A DNA stretch of 60,884 nucleotides from Aquibacillus kalidii (lineage in GTDB: Bacteria > Bacillota > Bacilli > Bacillales > Amphibacillaceae). The notes beneath the pieces were generated by a model, which saw only the letters and a list, made by a program, of their open reading frames with translations, did not search any database and was not told the DNA's origin. The stretch covers positions 1 to 60,884 of the forward strand of contig NZ_JACLZI010000015.1 in assembly GCF_014280935.1 (NCBI RefSeq), read 5' to 3'. The first letter of the stretch is position 1. The number at the start of each line of letters is the position of its first letter. Position numbers and translations under genes: made by a program. Shown piece by piece: positions 43,088-52,260 of the stretch.

Positions 43088-43115
43088 GTGGTAATAGGGT
43101 TATAACCCTCCCACT
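43088..43115 (-). promoter_or_regulatory. L1-type mRNA element before rplK
   Basis: The minus strand reads AGTGGGAGGGTTATAACC then CTATTACCAC, the same closing stem and GGGAGG loop as before rplA. The inner GGTTATAACC is itself a palindrome. It lies about 15 nt before the rplK ribosome site. Confidence 0.6.
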
Positions 43116-43166
43116 CATTTTCATATGCAAATTAAACCTTCTACTCGAGGCATAAAGAACATAAGA

Positions 43167-43195
43167 ATTTTAGCATCTTTCAAAGTAAAATGCAA
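43167..43195 (-). promoter_or_regulatory. promoter of rplK-rplA
   Basis: On the minus strand TTGCAT (43190-43195) and TAAAAT (43167-43172) are 17 bp apart, between nusG and rplK. Confidence 0.65.
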
Positions 43196-43253
43196 GTTAA
43201 TGTTTTAAAAATTTAGATACCTCTTGTATCACTAAAAAAGCATAACAGAAATA

Positions 43254-43787
43254 CTATAACTTTTCTATTTGCGAGAATTCTAACTCTACCGGAGTTTCTC
43301 TACCAAACATATTAACATGAACTTTCACTTTATGTTTATCTAGATCAATATGTTCGATAGTTCCTGTAAAGTTATTGAAAGGCCCATCTGTTACACGTAC
43401 ACTTTCCTTCACTTCAAAGTCTATCTCTACTGTAGGCTCGTCCATTCCCATACGCTTCAAGATAACTTCTACTTCTTCTTCCAAGAGAGGGGTAGGCTTA
43501 GAGCCCGAACCAGCTGAACCAACAAACCCTGTTACACCAGGGGTATTTCTTACCACGTACCAAGAATCATCAGTCATTACCATTTCCGCTAAAACATAAC
43601 CTGGAAATACTTTCTTCTTAGCTGTCTTCTTTTTGCCGTTTTTTATTTCAGTTTCTTCATCTTCTGGAACTAACACACGAAATATTTTATCTTCCATGCC
43701 CATTGATTCTAATCTTTTCTCAAGGTTTGCCTTAACCTTATTTTCATACCCAGAATAGGTGTGAACAACGTACCAACTTTTTTCCAT
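43254..43787 (-). CDS. nusG: transcription factor NusG
   Basis: A 177-residue protein with an N-terminal NGN domain (WYVVHTYSGYENKVKANLEK; RKVFPGYVLAEM-like region) and a C-terminal KOW domain (VRVTDGPFNNFTGTIEHIDL). It binds RNA polymerase and affects pausing, termination and coupling to translation. The ATG at 43785-43787 gives the normal MEKSWYVV start but lacks a close ribosome site. A TTG four codons upstream (43797-43799) has AAGGG 7 nt away and would give MSCIMEKSW. The true start is uncertain. Confidence 0.95.
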   Translation of the reverse strand: MEKSWYVVHTYSGYENKVKANLEKRLESMGMEDKIFRVLVPEDEETEIKNGKKKTAKKKVFPGYVLAEMVMTDDSWYVVRNTPGVTGFVGSAGSGSKPTPLLEEEVEVILKRMGMDEPTVEIDFEVKESVRVTDGPFNNFTGTIEHIDLDKHKVKVHVNMFGRETPVELEFSQIEKL

Positions 43788-43860
43788 AATGCAGGACAAC
43801 TACTTGCCCTTCCCTCCCTTGATTTAACATTCGTACATGAACGTGCATTTTTCTCCATTT

Positions 43861-43883
43861 AAAAAACCCGTAAAACGGGTTTT
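43861..43883 (-). terminator. intrinsic terminator between secE and nusG
   Basis: On the minus strand AAAACCCG pairs with CGGGTTTT around a 5-nt loop and is followed by TT and A/T-rich sequence. It stands in the 145-bp gap between secE and nusG. It would uncouple the two genes at least in part. No clear promoter lies between it and nusG. Confidence 0.7.
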
Positions 43884-43931
43884 GTAGGAAAATAGTCTAT
43901 TTATAAACATTATAGCATATAATACCAATTA

Positions 43932-44102
43932 TTATTCAAAAAACAAACTAATAATTTCTGAAATCCCTAAATCAATAAGTGCAAAGAAAATAGCGACAAA
44001 AGCTACTGTTGCTACTACTGTTACCGTATAGCTTGTCAACTCTCGTCCACCTGGCCACGATACTTTTTTCATTTCTCTAGAAACATTTTTAAAGAAGTTC
44101 AC
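43932..44102 (-). CDS. secE: SecE, translocase subunit
   Basis: A 56-codon gene. The product starts MNFFKNVSREMKKVSWPGGR and has one transmembrane segment (about 26-43), the minimal SecE of Bacilli. The WP motif in the amphipathic helix is conserved. SecE clamps SecY in the membrane. The start is GTG 44100-44102, with AGGT 7 nt and GGAGG 14 nt upstream. It lies between rpmG and nusG. Confidence 0.96.
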   Translation of the reverse strand: MNFFKNVSREMKKVSWPGGRELTSYTVTVVATVAFVAIFFALIDLGISEIISLFFE

Positions 44103-44145
44103 GAGATTTACCTATACCTCCAAACTTATGCCAAAATCTGGCTTC

Positions 44146-44292
44146 TTACTTTGTTTCTCGGTGCAAAGTCTTCTCCCCACACCGTTTGCAAAACTTGTTT
44201 ACTGCTAATCTCTCTGCTGAAGAGAGATTTTTATTTGTACTATAATTCCTACTCGAACAAGTACTACAAGCTAGTACTACTTTTTTACCCAT
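44146..44292 (-). CDS. rpmG: ribosomal protein L33 (zinc-binding type)
   Basis: A 48-codon gene encoding [20 protein letters not shown] and ending RETK. C9, C12, C35 and C38 form a zinc ribbon, so this is the zinc-containing paralogue. The start is ATG 44290-44292 with GGGGTGG 9 nt upstream. It sits between sigH and secE, as in B. subtilis (rpmGB locus). Confidence 0.96.
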   Translation of the reverse strand: MGKKVVLACSTCSSRNYSTNKNLSSAERLAVNKFCKRCGEKTLHRETK

Positions 44293-44373
44293 TTTATTTT
44301 TCCACCCCAACTTATAGGGTCTATTAATACCATTACTAATGTAGCACGGTTACAACATCTCTGTCAACGCTTG

Positions 44374-45030
44374 TTATAAGCTGATCTCGCTTAACTCTAG
44401 ATATCTCTCTAACTTACGTTTTACTCTTTGCAAAGCATTATCAATCGATTTTACATGCCTTTTTAATTCTATTGAAATTTCTTGATAGCTTCTTCCATCT
44501 AAATAAAGGGATAACACTTGTCTCTCCAAGCCACTAAGCAACTCAGACATTTTAAATTCCATATCACCAAACTTCTCCTGGTTTACGATTAATTCTTGAG
44601 GATCGATTGCTTTAGAGCCCGCAATAACATCTAATAGCGTCCTATCTGACTCTTCATCATAGATAGGTTTGTCCAAAGAAACATAGGAATTTAATGGAAT
44701 ATGCTTTTGTCTTGTAGCTGTTTTGATTGCGGTAATAATCTGTCTTGTTACGCATAACTCGGCGAACGCTTTGAACGATGAAAGTTTATCATTTTTATAA
44801 TCACGGATTGCTTTATATAACCCTATCATTCCTTCTTGCACTATATCTTCACGGTCGGCTCCTATTAGGAAATAAGTTCTTGCCTTCGCTCGAACAAAGT
44901 TACGGTATTTATTTATTAAATGGTCCAACGCTTGACTATGCCCTTGATGTACTAACGCAATAAGCTGGTCATCTTCAAGATTCTCTAAATTGATATCTTG
45001 ATTATCTATACCCTTATGCATGGTGCTCAC
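44374..45030 (-). CDS. sigH: RNA polymerase sigma-H factor
   Basis: A 218-residue sigma-70-family factor. Region 2 is NFVRAKARTYFLIGADREDI then VQEGMIGLYKAIRDY. Region 4 has the helix-turn-helix GRSYQEISIELKRHVKSIDN. Sigma-H directs early sporulation and competence genes. The frame is open to 45090, but GTG 45028-45030 is used: GGGGGGAG lies 5 nt upstream, the length equals that of B. subtilis, and the promoter -10 overlaps the longer frame. Confidence 0.97.
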   Translation of the reverse strand: MSTMHKGIDNQDINLENLEDDQLIALVHQGHSQALDHLINKYRNFVRAKARTYFLIGADREDIVQEGMIGLYKAIRDYKNDKLSSFKAFAELCVTRQIITAIKTATRQKHIPLNSYVSLDKPIYDEESDRTLLDVIAGSKAIDPQELIVNQEKFGDMEFKMSELLSGLERQVLSLYLDGRSYQEISIELKRHVKSIDNALQRVKRKLERYLELSEISL

Positions 45031-45069
45031 TTGGACTCCCCCCGACTTTAGCCGTGAATATATAGAGTA

Positions 45070-45098
45070 ATTATACAGGAAGCGTTTCATTATCGCAA
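45070..45098 (-). promoter_or_regulatory. sigma-A promoter of sigH
   Basis: On the minus strand TTGCGA (45093-45098) and a perfect TATAAT (45070-45075) are 17 bp apart, overlapping the end of rae1. It places the transcript start near 45063, downstream of the longest possible sigH frame. Confidence 0.75.
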
Positions 45099-45113
45099 CA
45101 GAACTCCGTTTGT

Positions 45114-45623
45114 CTACTTATTTCCCCTCCGCCATTTCTCAAACACTTCTAACACATCTTGGTTAAGAGGGATCTTGGATGGCTTTCGTTGCGTTTTATG
45201 TATCCTTATATCCTCTGCAATCTCTTTTTGTATATTATTCGTTTCAATATATAGCTCCCTTGCAGATTTACGAAGTGCTCCTTGTGCAAAGATTGTACGC
45301 TGCTCTGTATAATCTGAGGTCGCAACATAAACTTGAGTTTTTACATTTTTTAATTTTTTTACGAGTCTTTCTATACATTCATCCGCAGTCTCATTTTCTT
45401 TTGTATAAATCACTTCAACTTTATAGTCTTTCACCTTAGTCTCTAGCCCTCTAACATAATAGGCATCAAAAACTATAATAACTCTGCATCCACGATAAGC
45501 TTGGTATTCCGCCATTTTTTCAATTAGAATATTTCTTGCTTGTTCAAGGTCATGGTCTTTTAATTTTTGCAACTCTTCCCACGCACCAATTATGTTGTAC
45601 CCATCTACAACTAGTACGACCAT
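45114..45623 (-). CDS. rae1: Rae1 (YacP), ribosome-associated NYN endoribonuclease
   Basis: A 169-residue NYN/PIN-like nuclease. Acidic residues lie in LVVDGYNIIGAW (D7 area), in the VIIVFDAYYV strand and near ETADECIERL. In B. subtilis Rae1 enters the ribosomal A site and cleaves certain mRNAs during translation. The start ATG 45623 lies 3 nt after rlmB, with GGTGAG inside the rlmB end. Confidence 0.93.
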   Translation of the reverse strand: MVVLVVDGYNIIGAWEELQKLKDHDLEQARNILIEKMAEYQAYRGCRVIIVFDAYYVRGLETKVKDYKVEVIYTKENETADECIERLVKKLKNVKTQVYVATSDYTEQRTIFAQGALRKSARELYIETNNIQKEIAEDIRIHKTQRKPSKIPLNQDVLEVFEKWRRGNK

Positions 45624-45626
45624 GAT

Positions 45627-46370
45627 TTACTCACCAAGTGGGTACCGCTTACGGTGAATTTCATACATGAGTAAACTCGCTGCTACTGATGCATTTAAGG
45701 AGGATACCTTTCCACGCATAGCTAATCTAACCGTCCAATCACATTTTTCTTTAACCAGGCGGCTCATCCCTTTTCCTTCATTTCCAATTACTAATGCAAC
45801 TGGTATCTTACCGTCAAGTTGACGGTAATCTTCTTTAGCTTCTGCTTCTGTTCCAACTACCCAAACATTTCTCGCCTTAAGTTCGTCAATTGTCTGAGCA
45901 ATATTCGTCACTCTCGCAACAGGTATATACTCAATTGCTCCCGCTGAGGTTTTAGCTACTGTTGCAGTAAGTCCAACAGAGCGCCGCTTAGGAATAATAA
46001 CCCCATGTACTCCTGTTGCATCTGCTGTCCTTAGAATAGATCCAAGGTTATGTGGGTCCTCTATTTCATCCAAAATCATAAAGAACGGCTCTTCGCCTTT
46101 TTTCTCCGCTACAGTGAACAAATCTTCAAGTGTACTATAATCATAAGCAGCAACTGCAGCCGCTACCCCTTGGTGGCTTCCCTCTACTAATTGATCCAGT
46201 TTTTGTTTAGGCACTCGTTGGATTGTAATGCCATTTTTCTTACTTAAACCTTGTATTCTCTGCATTGATTGTTGGTTTAACTGTTCAGATACTAGTAGTT
46301 TATTTATAGATCGCCCTGAACGTAATGCCTCTATTACTGGATTTTTTCCAATAATCCATTCCTCACTCAT
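45627..46370 (-). CDS. rlmB: 23S rRNA 2'-O-methyltransferase RlmB-type (SpoU family)
   Basis: A 247-residue SPOUT methyltransferase. The N-terminal substrate-binding domain (GKNPVIEALRSG) is followed by the trefoil-knot domain with IGNEGKGMSRLV and SLNASVAASLLMYE motifs. RlmB methylates the ribose of G2251 in the P loop. It lies one base after mrnC. Confidence 0.95.
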   Translation of the reverse strand: MSEEWIIGKNPVIEALRSGRSINKLLVSEQLNQQSMQRIQGLSKKNGITIQRVPKQKLDQLVEGSHQGVAAAVAAYDYSTLEDLFTVAEKKGEEPFFMILDEIEDPHNLGSILRTADATGVHGVIIPKRRSVGLTATVAKTSAGAIEYIPVARVTNIAQTIDELKARNVWVVGTEAEAKEDYRQLDGKIPVALVIGNEGKGMSRLVKEKCDWTVRLAMRGKVSSLNASVAASLLMYEIHRKRYPLGE

Positions 46371-46775
46371 CTAACCAACACCTTTCTCAACATATTGAAT
46401 TGCCATACTAATTAAATTTGATAATCTTTCTTCTTGACCATCTAAATATAAATAACCCAGAAGTGCTTCGAATGCCGTACTATAACGATAAGTTTGAACA
46501 GTTGTATTTTTAGGGACAGAGCCAGATTTTGCATTCCTGCCCCTTCTAACCACTCCAACTTCTTCCTCGTTTAGAACATCCCCAGTTTCTAACCAATAAA
46601 GTAATACCTTTGCTTGTGATTTAGCAGACACAAAGGTAACCGCAGATTGGTGTAAGCTATTGGGCTTTAGCGCCCCTTTTCCCAATAGGTATCGTCTGAC
46701 ATATATTTCATATACCGCATCACCCATATATGCTAAGGCCAGACTCTTCATAAGTTTCGCGTTAGTTTCTATCAT
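46371..46775 (-). CDS. mrnC: Mini-ribonuclease 3 (23S rRNA maturation)
   Basis: A 134-residue RNase III catalytic domain without the double-stranded RNA-binding domain. Signatures are [17 protein letters not shown] and the [17 protein letters not shown] helix with acidic residues. In B. subtilis Mini-III trims 23S rRNA ends with help from L3. The start is ATG 46775 with AGAGGAT upstream. Confidence 0.96.
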   Translation of the reverse strand: MIETNAKLMKSLALAYMGDAVYEIYVRRYLLGKGALKPNSLHQSAVTFVSAKSQAKVLLYWLETGDVLNEEEVGVVRRGRNAKSGSVPKNTTVQTYRYSTAFEALLGYLYLDGQEERLSNLISMAIQYVEKGVG

Positions 46776-46777
46776 AC

Positions 46778-48184
46778 TTATCCTCTTTTCCAGCGTGTAC
46801 CTTGAGGAGTATCTTCTAAAATAATATTTCGTTCTTTCAAGTCATCACGAATTTTATCAGCCAAGGCAAAATCTTTATTCTTTCTTGCATCAATTCTATC
46901 CTGAATTAGTCTTTCAATTTCTTCGTCTAATAATTCTAGTTTTTCATCTTTTGTTACATCAATACCCAATATCTCAAGTAACCTCTTAATTGTTTCTTGA
47001 AACTGGTCGATTACTTGTTCAGAGGTTTGTTTGGATTGCATATAAAGATTCGCTTCCCTTGTCACGTCAAAAAGTACAGCTATTGCATTTGCAGTGTTAA
47101 AATCATCATCCATTTCTTTTTCAAATTGCTGGTTAAACTGTTGTATCTTTTCTAACCACTGTTCATCATCTTGAACAAGGTTCATACTAGTTTGTTTACG
47201 ATGAGCAAGATTTTGATAAGCATTTTTAATTCGACCTAAACTATTCTTAGCACTCTCTAACAAAGATTCGCTAAAGTTAATTGGATTTCTATAGTGAACA
47301 CTAAGCATAAAAAATCTTAACACTTGTGGATCATGCTGTTGAATAAGCTCATGAGCTAATACGAAATTCCCAAGTGATTTGGACATTTTTTCATTATCTA
47401 TATTAATATACCCATTATGCATCCAGTAATTTGCAAATGATTTTCCATTTCCTGCTTCAGATTGCGCTATCTCATTTTCATGGTGTGGGAAGGTTAAGTC
47501 TTGACCACCCGCATGAATATCAATTGTTTCACCAAGGTATTTTTTTGCCATTGCAGAGCACTCAATATGCCAACCTGGTCTTCCTTCCCCCCATGGTGAT
47601 TCCCATGCAATTTCAGCTGGTTTCGCTTTTTTCCACAATACGAAATCTAATGGGTCTTCTTTCTTTTCCCCAATTTGAATTCTAGCTCCAGATCTCAATT
47701 CATCTATCGGTTGGTGTGATAGTTTACCGTAACCATCAAAGGAACGTGTTTTAAAATAAACATCACCTCCCGCTTCATAGGCGTGACCCTTTTCGACTAA
47801 AACAGCTATAAAGTTAATAATGTCATCCATGGTCTCCGTAACTCTCGGATGGTGATCTGCCTTTTTAACTCCTAGAGCAGCAACATCTTCCTTGTAAGCA
47901 TCAATAAATCTACTAGATAGACTTGGAACTTCTTCTCCTAGTTCATTAGCCGCTTTGATTATTTTATCATCGACATCTGTAAAATTAAGAACATAATTTA
48001 CATCATATCCTTTATATTCTAGATATCTTCTAACCGTATCAAAAACGATAGCCGGCCTTGCATTTCCAATGTGAATATAGTTATATACGGTTGGACCGCA
48101 AACATACATCCTTACCTTACCTTCTTCGATTGGATGAAACTCTTGTTTTGTTCTTGTTAATGTATTGTAAATGCGCACCGTCAA
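46778..48184 (-). CDS. cysS: cysteinyl-tRNA synthetase
   Basis: A 468-residue class I synthetase. The active-site zinc ligands are C29, C209, H234 and E238. The HIGN signature is at 38-41 and KMSKS at 266-270. The start is TTG at 48182-48184, overlapping the cysE stop by two bases, with AGGAGTG 8 nt upstream. It is controlled with cysE by the Cys T-box leader. Confidence 0.97.
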   Translation of the reverse strand: MTVRIYNTLTRTKQEFHPIEEGKVRMYVCGPTVYNYIHIGNARPAIVFDTVRRYLEYKGYDVNYVLNFTDVDDKIIKAANELGEEVPSLSSRFIDAYKEDVAALGVKKADHHPRVTETMDDIINFIAVLVEKGHAYEAGGDVYFKTRSFDGYGKLSHQPIDELRSGARIQIGEKKEDPLDFVLWKKAKPAEIAWESPWGEGRPGWHIECSAMAKKYLGETIDIHAGGQDLTFPHHENEIAQSEAGNGKSFANYWMHNGYINIDNEKMSKSLGNFVLAHELIQQHDPQVLRFFMLSVHYRNPINFSESLLESAKNSLGRIKNAYQNLAHRKQTSMNLVQDDEQWLEKIQQFNQQFEKEMDDDFNTANAIAVLFDVTREANLYMQSKQTSEQVIDQFQETIKRLLEILGIDVTKDEKLELLDEEIERLIQDRIDARKNKDFALADKIRDDLKERNIILEDTPQGTRWKRG

Positions 48185-48834
48185 TTTGACTTCACTCCTT
48201 TAAGTTCCTCAAGCTCTTTTCGTAGACTGCTAATTTCTTTTTCCATCATCTTTAACGCTTCCGACATCGGGTCAGGCATTTTATGATGATCTAGATCTTT
48301 CCGTACCTTTTCACCATTTTGAATGACTACTCGACCAGGAATTCCCACCACCGTTGAATGATCTGGCACATCATGCAATACAACAGAGCCCGCTCCTATC
48401 TTGGAGCTTTCTCCTACCGTAATGGAACCAAGAACTTTTGCCCCAGTTGCAATAAGTGCATTATCTTTTATTGTAGGATGTCGTTTACCTTTCTCTTTAC
48501 CTGTGCCACCTAGCGTTACTCCCTGGAAGATTGTTACGTTATCCCCAATTTCACAGGTCTCCCCAATAACAACTCCCATGCCGTGATCGATGAAAAAGCG
48601 TCTACCGATCTGGGCTCCTGGATGTATTTCTATTCCTGTAAGGAAACGACTTGCTTGGGAAATTACCCGGGCAATAAAGAAGAATTTTTTCTTGTATAAA
48701 GTATGCGCAATTCGGTGAGCCCATATAGCGTGAAGACCAGAATAAGTAAGAAATACCTCCACATAGGTGCGAGCAGCCGGGTCCTGATCAAAAACAACTT
48801 CAATATCCTGCTTTAATAATTTAATAATACCCAC
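48181..48834 (-). CDS. cysE: serine O-acetyltransferase
   Basis: A 217-residue enzyme making O-acetylserine, the acceptor for sulfide in cysteine synthesis. An N-terminal helical domain is followed by a left-handed beta-helix of hexapeptide repeats ([38 protein letters not shown]). The start is GTG (48832-48834) with GGAGG 8 nt upstream. It precedes cysS, so supply and charging of cysteine share one control. Confidence 0.96.
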   Translation of the reverse strand: MGIIKLLKQDIEVVFDQDPAARTYVEVFLTYSGLHAIWAHRIAHTLYKKKFFFIARVISQASRFLTGIEIHPGAQIGRRFFIDHGMGVVIGETCEIGDNVTIFQGVTLGGTGKEKGKRHPTIKDNALIATGAKVLGSITVGESSKIGAGSVVLHDVPDHSTVVGIPGRVVIQNGEKVRKDLDHHKMPDPMSEALKMMEKEISSLRKELEELKGVKSN

Positions 48835-49078
48835 ACCAATTTCCTCCCTTTGAATAAAATTATCCCTACATGTTTTTAGACTAGATTACTAGCTAAATAT
48901 ACCGGCTAGTCTTAATGGGACAACCCTACAGTCAAAAATTTAAACTTTCTCGCATACCTTGTTGCTTTCTGCCACAGTTGAGACATATACGTCATAGTGT
49001 AGCTGTATAGGTTTGAGTGCAACGTTTATTTCCGTAGCGTAGCGGCACTTATTTTAGTTACAAAAAGATAAAAAACGA
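48835..49078 (-). other. unusually long leader part between T-box and cysE
   Basis: About 244 nt separate the T-box terminator from the cysE start. The stretch holds a 7-bp inverted repeat (AGACTAG with CTAGTCT, about 48877-48913). It also holds a weak promoter-like pair on the minus strand, TTGTCC (48918-48923) and TATATT (48896-48901) 16 bp apart. I see no gene in it. Confidence 0.4.
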
Positions 49079-49119
49079 AAAAGCGTCTCTATGTTCATCA
49101 CAAACACAGAGACGCTTTT
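49079..49119 (-). terminator. T-box regulated terminator
   Basis: AAAAGCGTCTCTGTG and CATAGAGACGCTTTTT form a long stem with a loop of about 11 nt and a T-rich end on the minus strand, directly after the T-box antiterminator sequence. Confidence 0.92.
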
Positions 49120-49353
49120 CGCGCGGTTCCACTCTGTTTAGGGAAAAATATCCCCCAACTTCAGGATTCTATAACGGGAAATCAACCGCCCTTATTTACT
49201 GAAATTCAACAAGGGACTCTGAGGTGCATTTCAAAAGGGATGACTTAAACTACTTCCAGCCTAGGTAGTTTTCTCTGACTAAGCCATCCTCCTTTTTACT
49301 TCTCCTCTTCTACGATAATTATTTAGCTACTGAATACACTCGTTCTTATTTGT
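49079..49353 (-). promoter_or_regulatory. T-box riboswitch, cysteine-specific, before cysE-cysS
   Basis: On the minus strand the T-box core AGAGTGGAACCGCGCG (about 49121-49136) precedes a terminator hairpin. Upstream stem I contains GAAATGCACC, where TGC (49226-49228) is the specifier codon for cysteine. Uncharged tRNA-Cys should pair with specifier and T-box and prevent termination, raising cysE and cysS expression when cysteine is short. Confidence 0.92.
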
Positions 49354-49359
49354 AGTAAT

Positions 49360-49388
49360 ACTATATTACATTTTCAATTAAATGTGAA
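49360..49388 (-). promoter_or_regulatory. sigma-A promoter of the T-box transcript
   Basis: On the minus strand TTCACA (49383-49388) and TATAGT (49360-49365) are 17 bp apart, each one base from consensus. It starts just beyond the gltX stop codon. Confidence 0.75.
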
Positions 49389-49399
49389 CTATTTACTAT

Positions 49400-50869
49400 C
49401 TACTTAATCTTTTCCAATATGGAACTTAGCCTTGCTTGAACAACATTAGCTCCTAATAAATGAATCGCATTTGGAAGTTCCGGACCATGGACTTGACCAG
49501 TAGTAGCTACTCGGATAGGCATAAACAGTTTTTTACCTTTTTGTTTTGTTTCTTTTTGAGTTGCTTTAATTTGCGCTTTTATTAATTCAGGACTAAATTC
49601 CTCTAGCTCTGAAAGCTTTGCTTGGAATACTTGAAGCACTTCAGGAACTTGTTCTTCCTTTAACACTTCCATCGCCTCTTCTGAATAATTAATTTCTTCT
49701 TTAAAAAACAACTCTGTAAGCTCTACTATTTCAGAACCATAACTTAACTGCTCTGTATATAACCCGATTAATTCTAACGCCCACTGACGTGTAGATTCGT
49801 CCATTTCTGCTGGTAGCTTACCCGCTTTAACCAAATGGGGCAAACATAGTTTTACTACTTCATCAAATTCTAATGCCTTGATATATTGATTATTCATCCA
49901 TTTTAATTTGGCAGGGTCAAAGATTGCAGGTGAAGTAGATAGACGTTCTGGATCAAACATCTCAATAAACTGTTCCTTTGTAAAGATCTCTTCTTCCCCA
50001 ACAGGAGACCAACCCAATAGCGCGATAAAGTTAAACAGCGCTTCTGGTAAATATCCTAAATTTTTATATTGCTCAATAAATTGTAAGATATGTTCATCAC
50101 GCTTACTCAACTTCTTACGGTTTTCATTTAAAATAAGTGTCATATGACCATATTTTGGTGGCTCCCACCCGAATGCATCAAATACCATTGTCTGCTTAGG
50201 TGTATTAGAAATATGCTCTTCCCCACGTAGTACATGAGATATCTTCATATGATAATCATCTATTGCAACGGCAAAGTTATAAGTCGGAATACCATTTTTC
50301 TTAACCATAACCCAGTCACCAAAGTCACTAGACTCAAAAGTGATATCTCCTCTTACAATATCATTAAATGTGTATGTCTTGTTTTCCGGAACACGAAAAC
50401 GAATACTCGGTTGTCTTCCCTCTGCTTCAAAACCTTTTATTTGATCCTCTGTTAAATCGCGGTGCGCCCCAGAATATTTAGGTACTCGGCCATTCGCCTT
50501 TTGCTCTTCACGCTCCGCTTCTAACTCATCTTCCGTCATATAACACTTGTACGCTAATCCTCTTTCTAATAGCTCATCTACATACTTCTGATAGATTTCC
50601 AGACGTTCTGTTTGACGGTAGGGACCGAAATCTCCACCAATATCAGACCCTTCATCCCATTCAATACCCAGCCACTTTAGAAAATTAAACTGACTTTCTT
50701 CTCCACCTTCAACATTTCGCTTCTCGTCCGTATCCTCTGTACGAACAATAAACTTCCCACCTAAATGTTTCGCGTATAAGTAATTAAATAGCGCTGTTCT
50801 AGCATTCCCTATATGTAAATGTCCTGTTGGACTTGGCGCATAACGCACACGTACATCATTTGTCATCAT
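49400..50869 (-). CDS. gltX: glutamyl-tRNA synthetase
   Basis: A 489-residue class I synthetase. HIGH signature HLHIGN at about 17-22; KLSKR in the [13 protein letters not shown] segment. In Bacilli GltX usually charges both tRNA-Glu and tRNA-Gln, the latter corrected by GatCAB. The start is ATG 50869 with AAGGAGAG upstream. Confidence 0.97.
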   Translation of the reverse strand: MMTNDVRVRYAPSPTGHLHIGNARTALFNYLYAKHLGGKFIVRTEDTDEKRNVEGGEESQFNFLKWLGIEWDEGSDIGGDFGPYRQTERLEIYQKYVDELLERGLAYKCYMTEDELEAEREEQKANGRVPKYSGAHRDLTEDQIKGFEAEGRQPSIRFRVPENKTYTFNDIVRGDITFESSDFGDWVMVKKNGIPTYNFAVAIDDYHMKISHVLRGEEHISNTPKQTMVFDAFGWEPPKYGHMTLILNENRKKLSKRDEHILQFIEQYKNLGYLPEALFNFIALLGWSPVGEEEIFTKEQFIEMFDPERLSTSPAIFDPAKLKWMNNQYIKALEFDEVVKLCLPHLVKAGKLPAEMDESTRQWALELIGLYTEQLSYGSEIVELTELFFKEEINYSEEAMEVLKEEQVPEVLQVFQAKLSELEEFSPELIKAQIKATQKETKQKGKKLFMPIRVATTGQVHGPELPNAIHLLGANVVQARLSSILEKIK

Positions 50870-50905
50870 TAAGTCTCTCCTTTTTTAGTTCCGTTCTTTT
50901 TGTTT

Positions 50906-50914
50906 ATTCTACCA
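50906..50914 (-). promoter_or_regulatory. possible extended -10 promoter of gltX
   Basis: On the minus strand TGGTAGAAT (TAGAAT at 50906-50911) resembles an extended -10 box about 37 nt before gltX. No good -35 is seen at 17 bp. Confidence 0.35.
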
Positions 50915-50942
50915 CTTTTTTGCTCTATTTGTTGTAACTTAC

Positions 50943-51425
50943 TTACTGATTATTTTGAATCAGCAAGACGACTGCTTCTGCAGCAATTCCTTCTTTACGA
51001 CCAGTAAACCCTAGCTTTTCTGTTGTTGTAGCCTTAACATTAATTCTATCCACCTCAACAGTCAATATACGAGCTATATTTTGCCTGATTTCAGTTATAT
51101 ATGGCGCCATTTTCGGTTCTTGCGCAATCACCGTACAGTCGATGTTCCCAAGTGCGAATCCTTTTGATTTTACAATGTCCCACACCTGCTCTAGCAACTT
51201 GCCCGAATTCGCATCTTTAAAAGTAGGATCTGTATCCGGAAAGTGTTTTCCAATATCCCCTTCTCCTATTGCTCCTAAACAAGCATCTGCTATTGTATGT
51301 AATAATACATCCGCATCTGAATGACCTAACAGCCCTTTAGAATAAGGGATATGAATACCACCAATAATACAGGGTCTTCCTTCAGCAAACTGGTGTACAT
51401 CAAAACCATGACCAATTCGAAACAT
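50943..51425 (-). CDS. ispF: IspF, 2-C-methyl-D-erythritol 2,4-cyclodiphosphate synthase
   Basis: A 160-residue enzyme of the MEP isoprenoid pathway. Metal ligands D9, H11 (GHGFDVHQF) and H43 ([10 protein letters not shown]) are present, and the conserved [14 protein letters not shown] loop is seen. The start is ATG 51425. It lies 20 nt after ispD, the preceding pathway gene by locus. Confidence 0.97.
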   Translation of the reverse strand: MFRIGHGFDVHQFAEGRPCIIGGIHIPYSKGLLGHSDADVLLHTIADACLGAIGEGDIGKHFPDTDPTFKDANSGKLLEQVWDIVKSKGFALGNIDCTVIAQEPKMAPYITEIRQNIARILTVEVDRINVKATTTEKLGFTGRKEGIAAEAVVLLIQNNQ

Positions 51426-51445
51426 AAGTGATTACTCCTTTATCA

Positions 51446-52123
51446 TTAATCATTAAGAAATGTTTTCGCACGTTCGATATCTTCTGGAGTTGTAAGTTTA
51501 ATATTTTGATAACTACCCTCCACTATTTGGACAGGATTTCCCGACCTTTCTACCAATGAAGCATCATCAGTCCCTAAAAAACTTTCTTCTAAAGCCCGTA
51601 CATGGGCATCTAATATTAATCCCAACTGAAATCCTTGTGGAGTTTGGGCAGCCCATAAAGAGGATCGGTCTAGTGTAGTAAGTGCATCTCCTCTTTGTTG
51701 TTTGATCGTATCTGTTACTCTGACAGCAAGAAGTGCAGCATGACTTTCCTTAACCGCTACAGCAAGTGCATGAAGTTGCTCTTTCTTAACAAATGGACGA
51801 GCACCATCATGTATAAGTACAATGTTGTCACGACTTTTAATATGTAATAATCCGTTATACACACTTTCCTGACGTTCTTTTCCACCTTGAATAAGCTTTA
51901 CTCTATCACCTAGAGAGTATTGATGTAGTAATTCGGACATTCTTTCTAACTCATTAGGGTTGGTTACTAAGATAATCTCTTTACACCAATCATCCGCCAT
52001 AAAGTTAGTAAGGGTATGTATAATTAATGGTTTCCCTTCAAGTGTTATAAATTGCTTATTCTCTCCGGCTTTCATTCTTTTGCCTTGACCAGCAGCTAAT
52101 ACAATTGCGAAATATTCTATCAT
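51446..52123 (-). CDS. ispD: IspD, MEP cytidylyltransferase
   Basis: A 225-residue nucleotidyltransferase. The N-terminal CTP-binding motif is LAAGQGKRMKAGENKQF (about 9-25), and VLIHDGARPF and TDDASLVE are conserved. It makes CDP-methylerythritol for isoprenoids. The start is ATG 52123; the ribosome site is weak (GGCGG). Confidence 0.96.
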   Translation of the reverse strand: MIEYFAIVLAAGQGKRMKAGENKQFITLEGKPLIIHTLTNFMADDWCKEIILVTNPNELERMSELLHQYSLGDRVKLIQGGKERQESVYNGLLHIKSRDNIVLIHDGARPFVKKEQLHALAVAVKESHAALLAVRVTDTIKQQRGDALTTLDRSSLWAAQTPQGFQLGLILDAHVRALEESFLGTDDASLVERSGNPVQIVEGSYQNIKLTTPEDIERAKTFLND

Positions 52124-52203
52124 AATTTATCCGCCTCATGAGTATGATGTAGTAACTAGTACTTGTCCAACTATGATTAGACAATATAAATTCAAAGTAA
52201 ATA

Positions 52204-52238
52204 ACAAAAGCGATAACATCATGTTATCACTTTTGTTT
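52204..52238 (-). terminator. terminator of yacL
   Basis: AACAAAAGCGATAACAT and ATGTTATCACTTTTGTT form a nearly perfect stem of about 17 bp around a tiny loop. It follows the yacL stop on the minus strand and is symmetric, though the T-tract is short (GTTATTT). Confidence 0.7.
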
Positions 52239-52260
52239 TCCTCTATAAGTTATACCCTTT

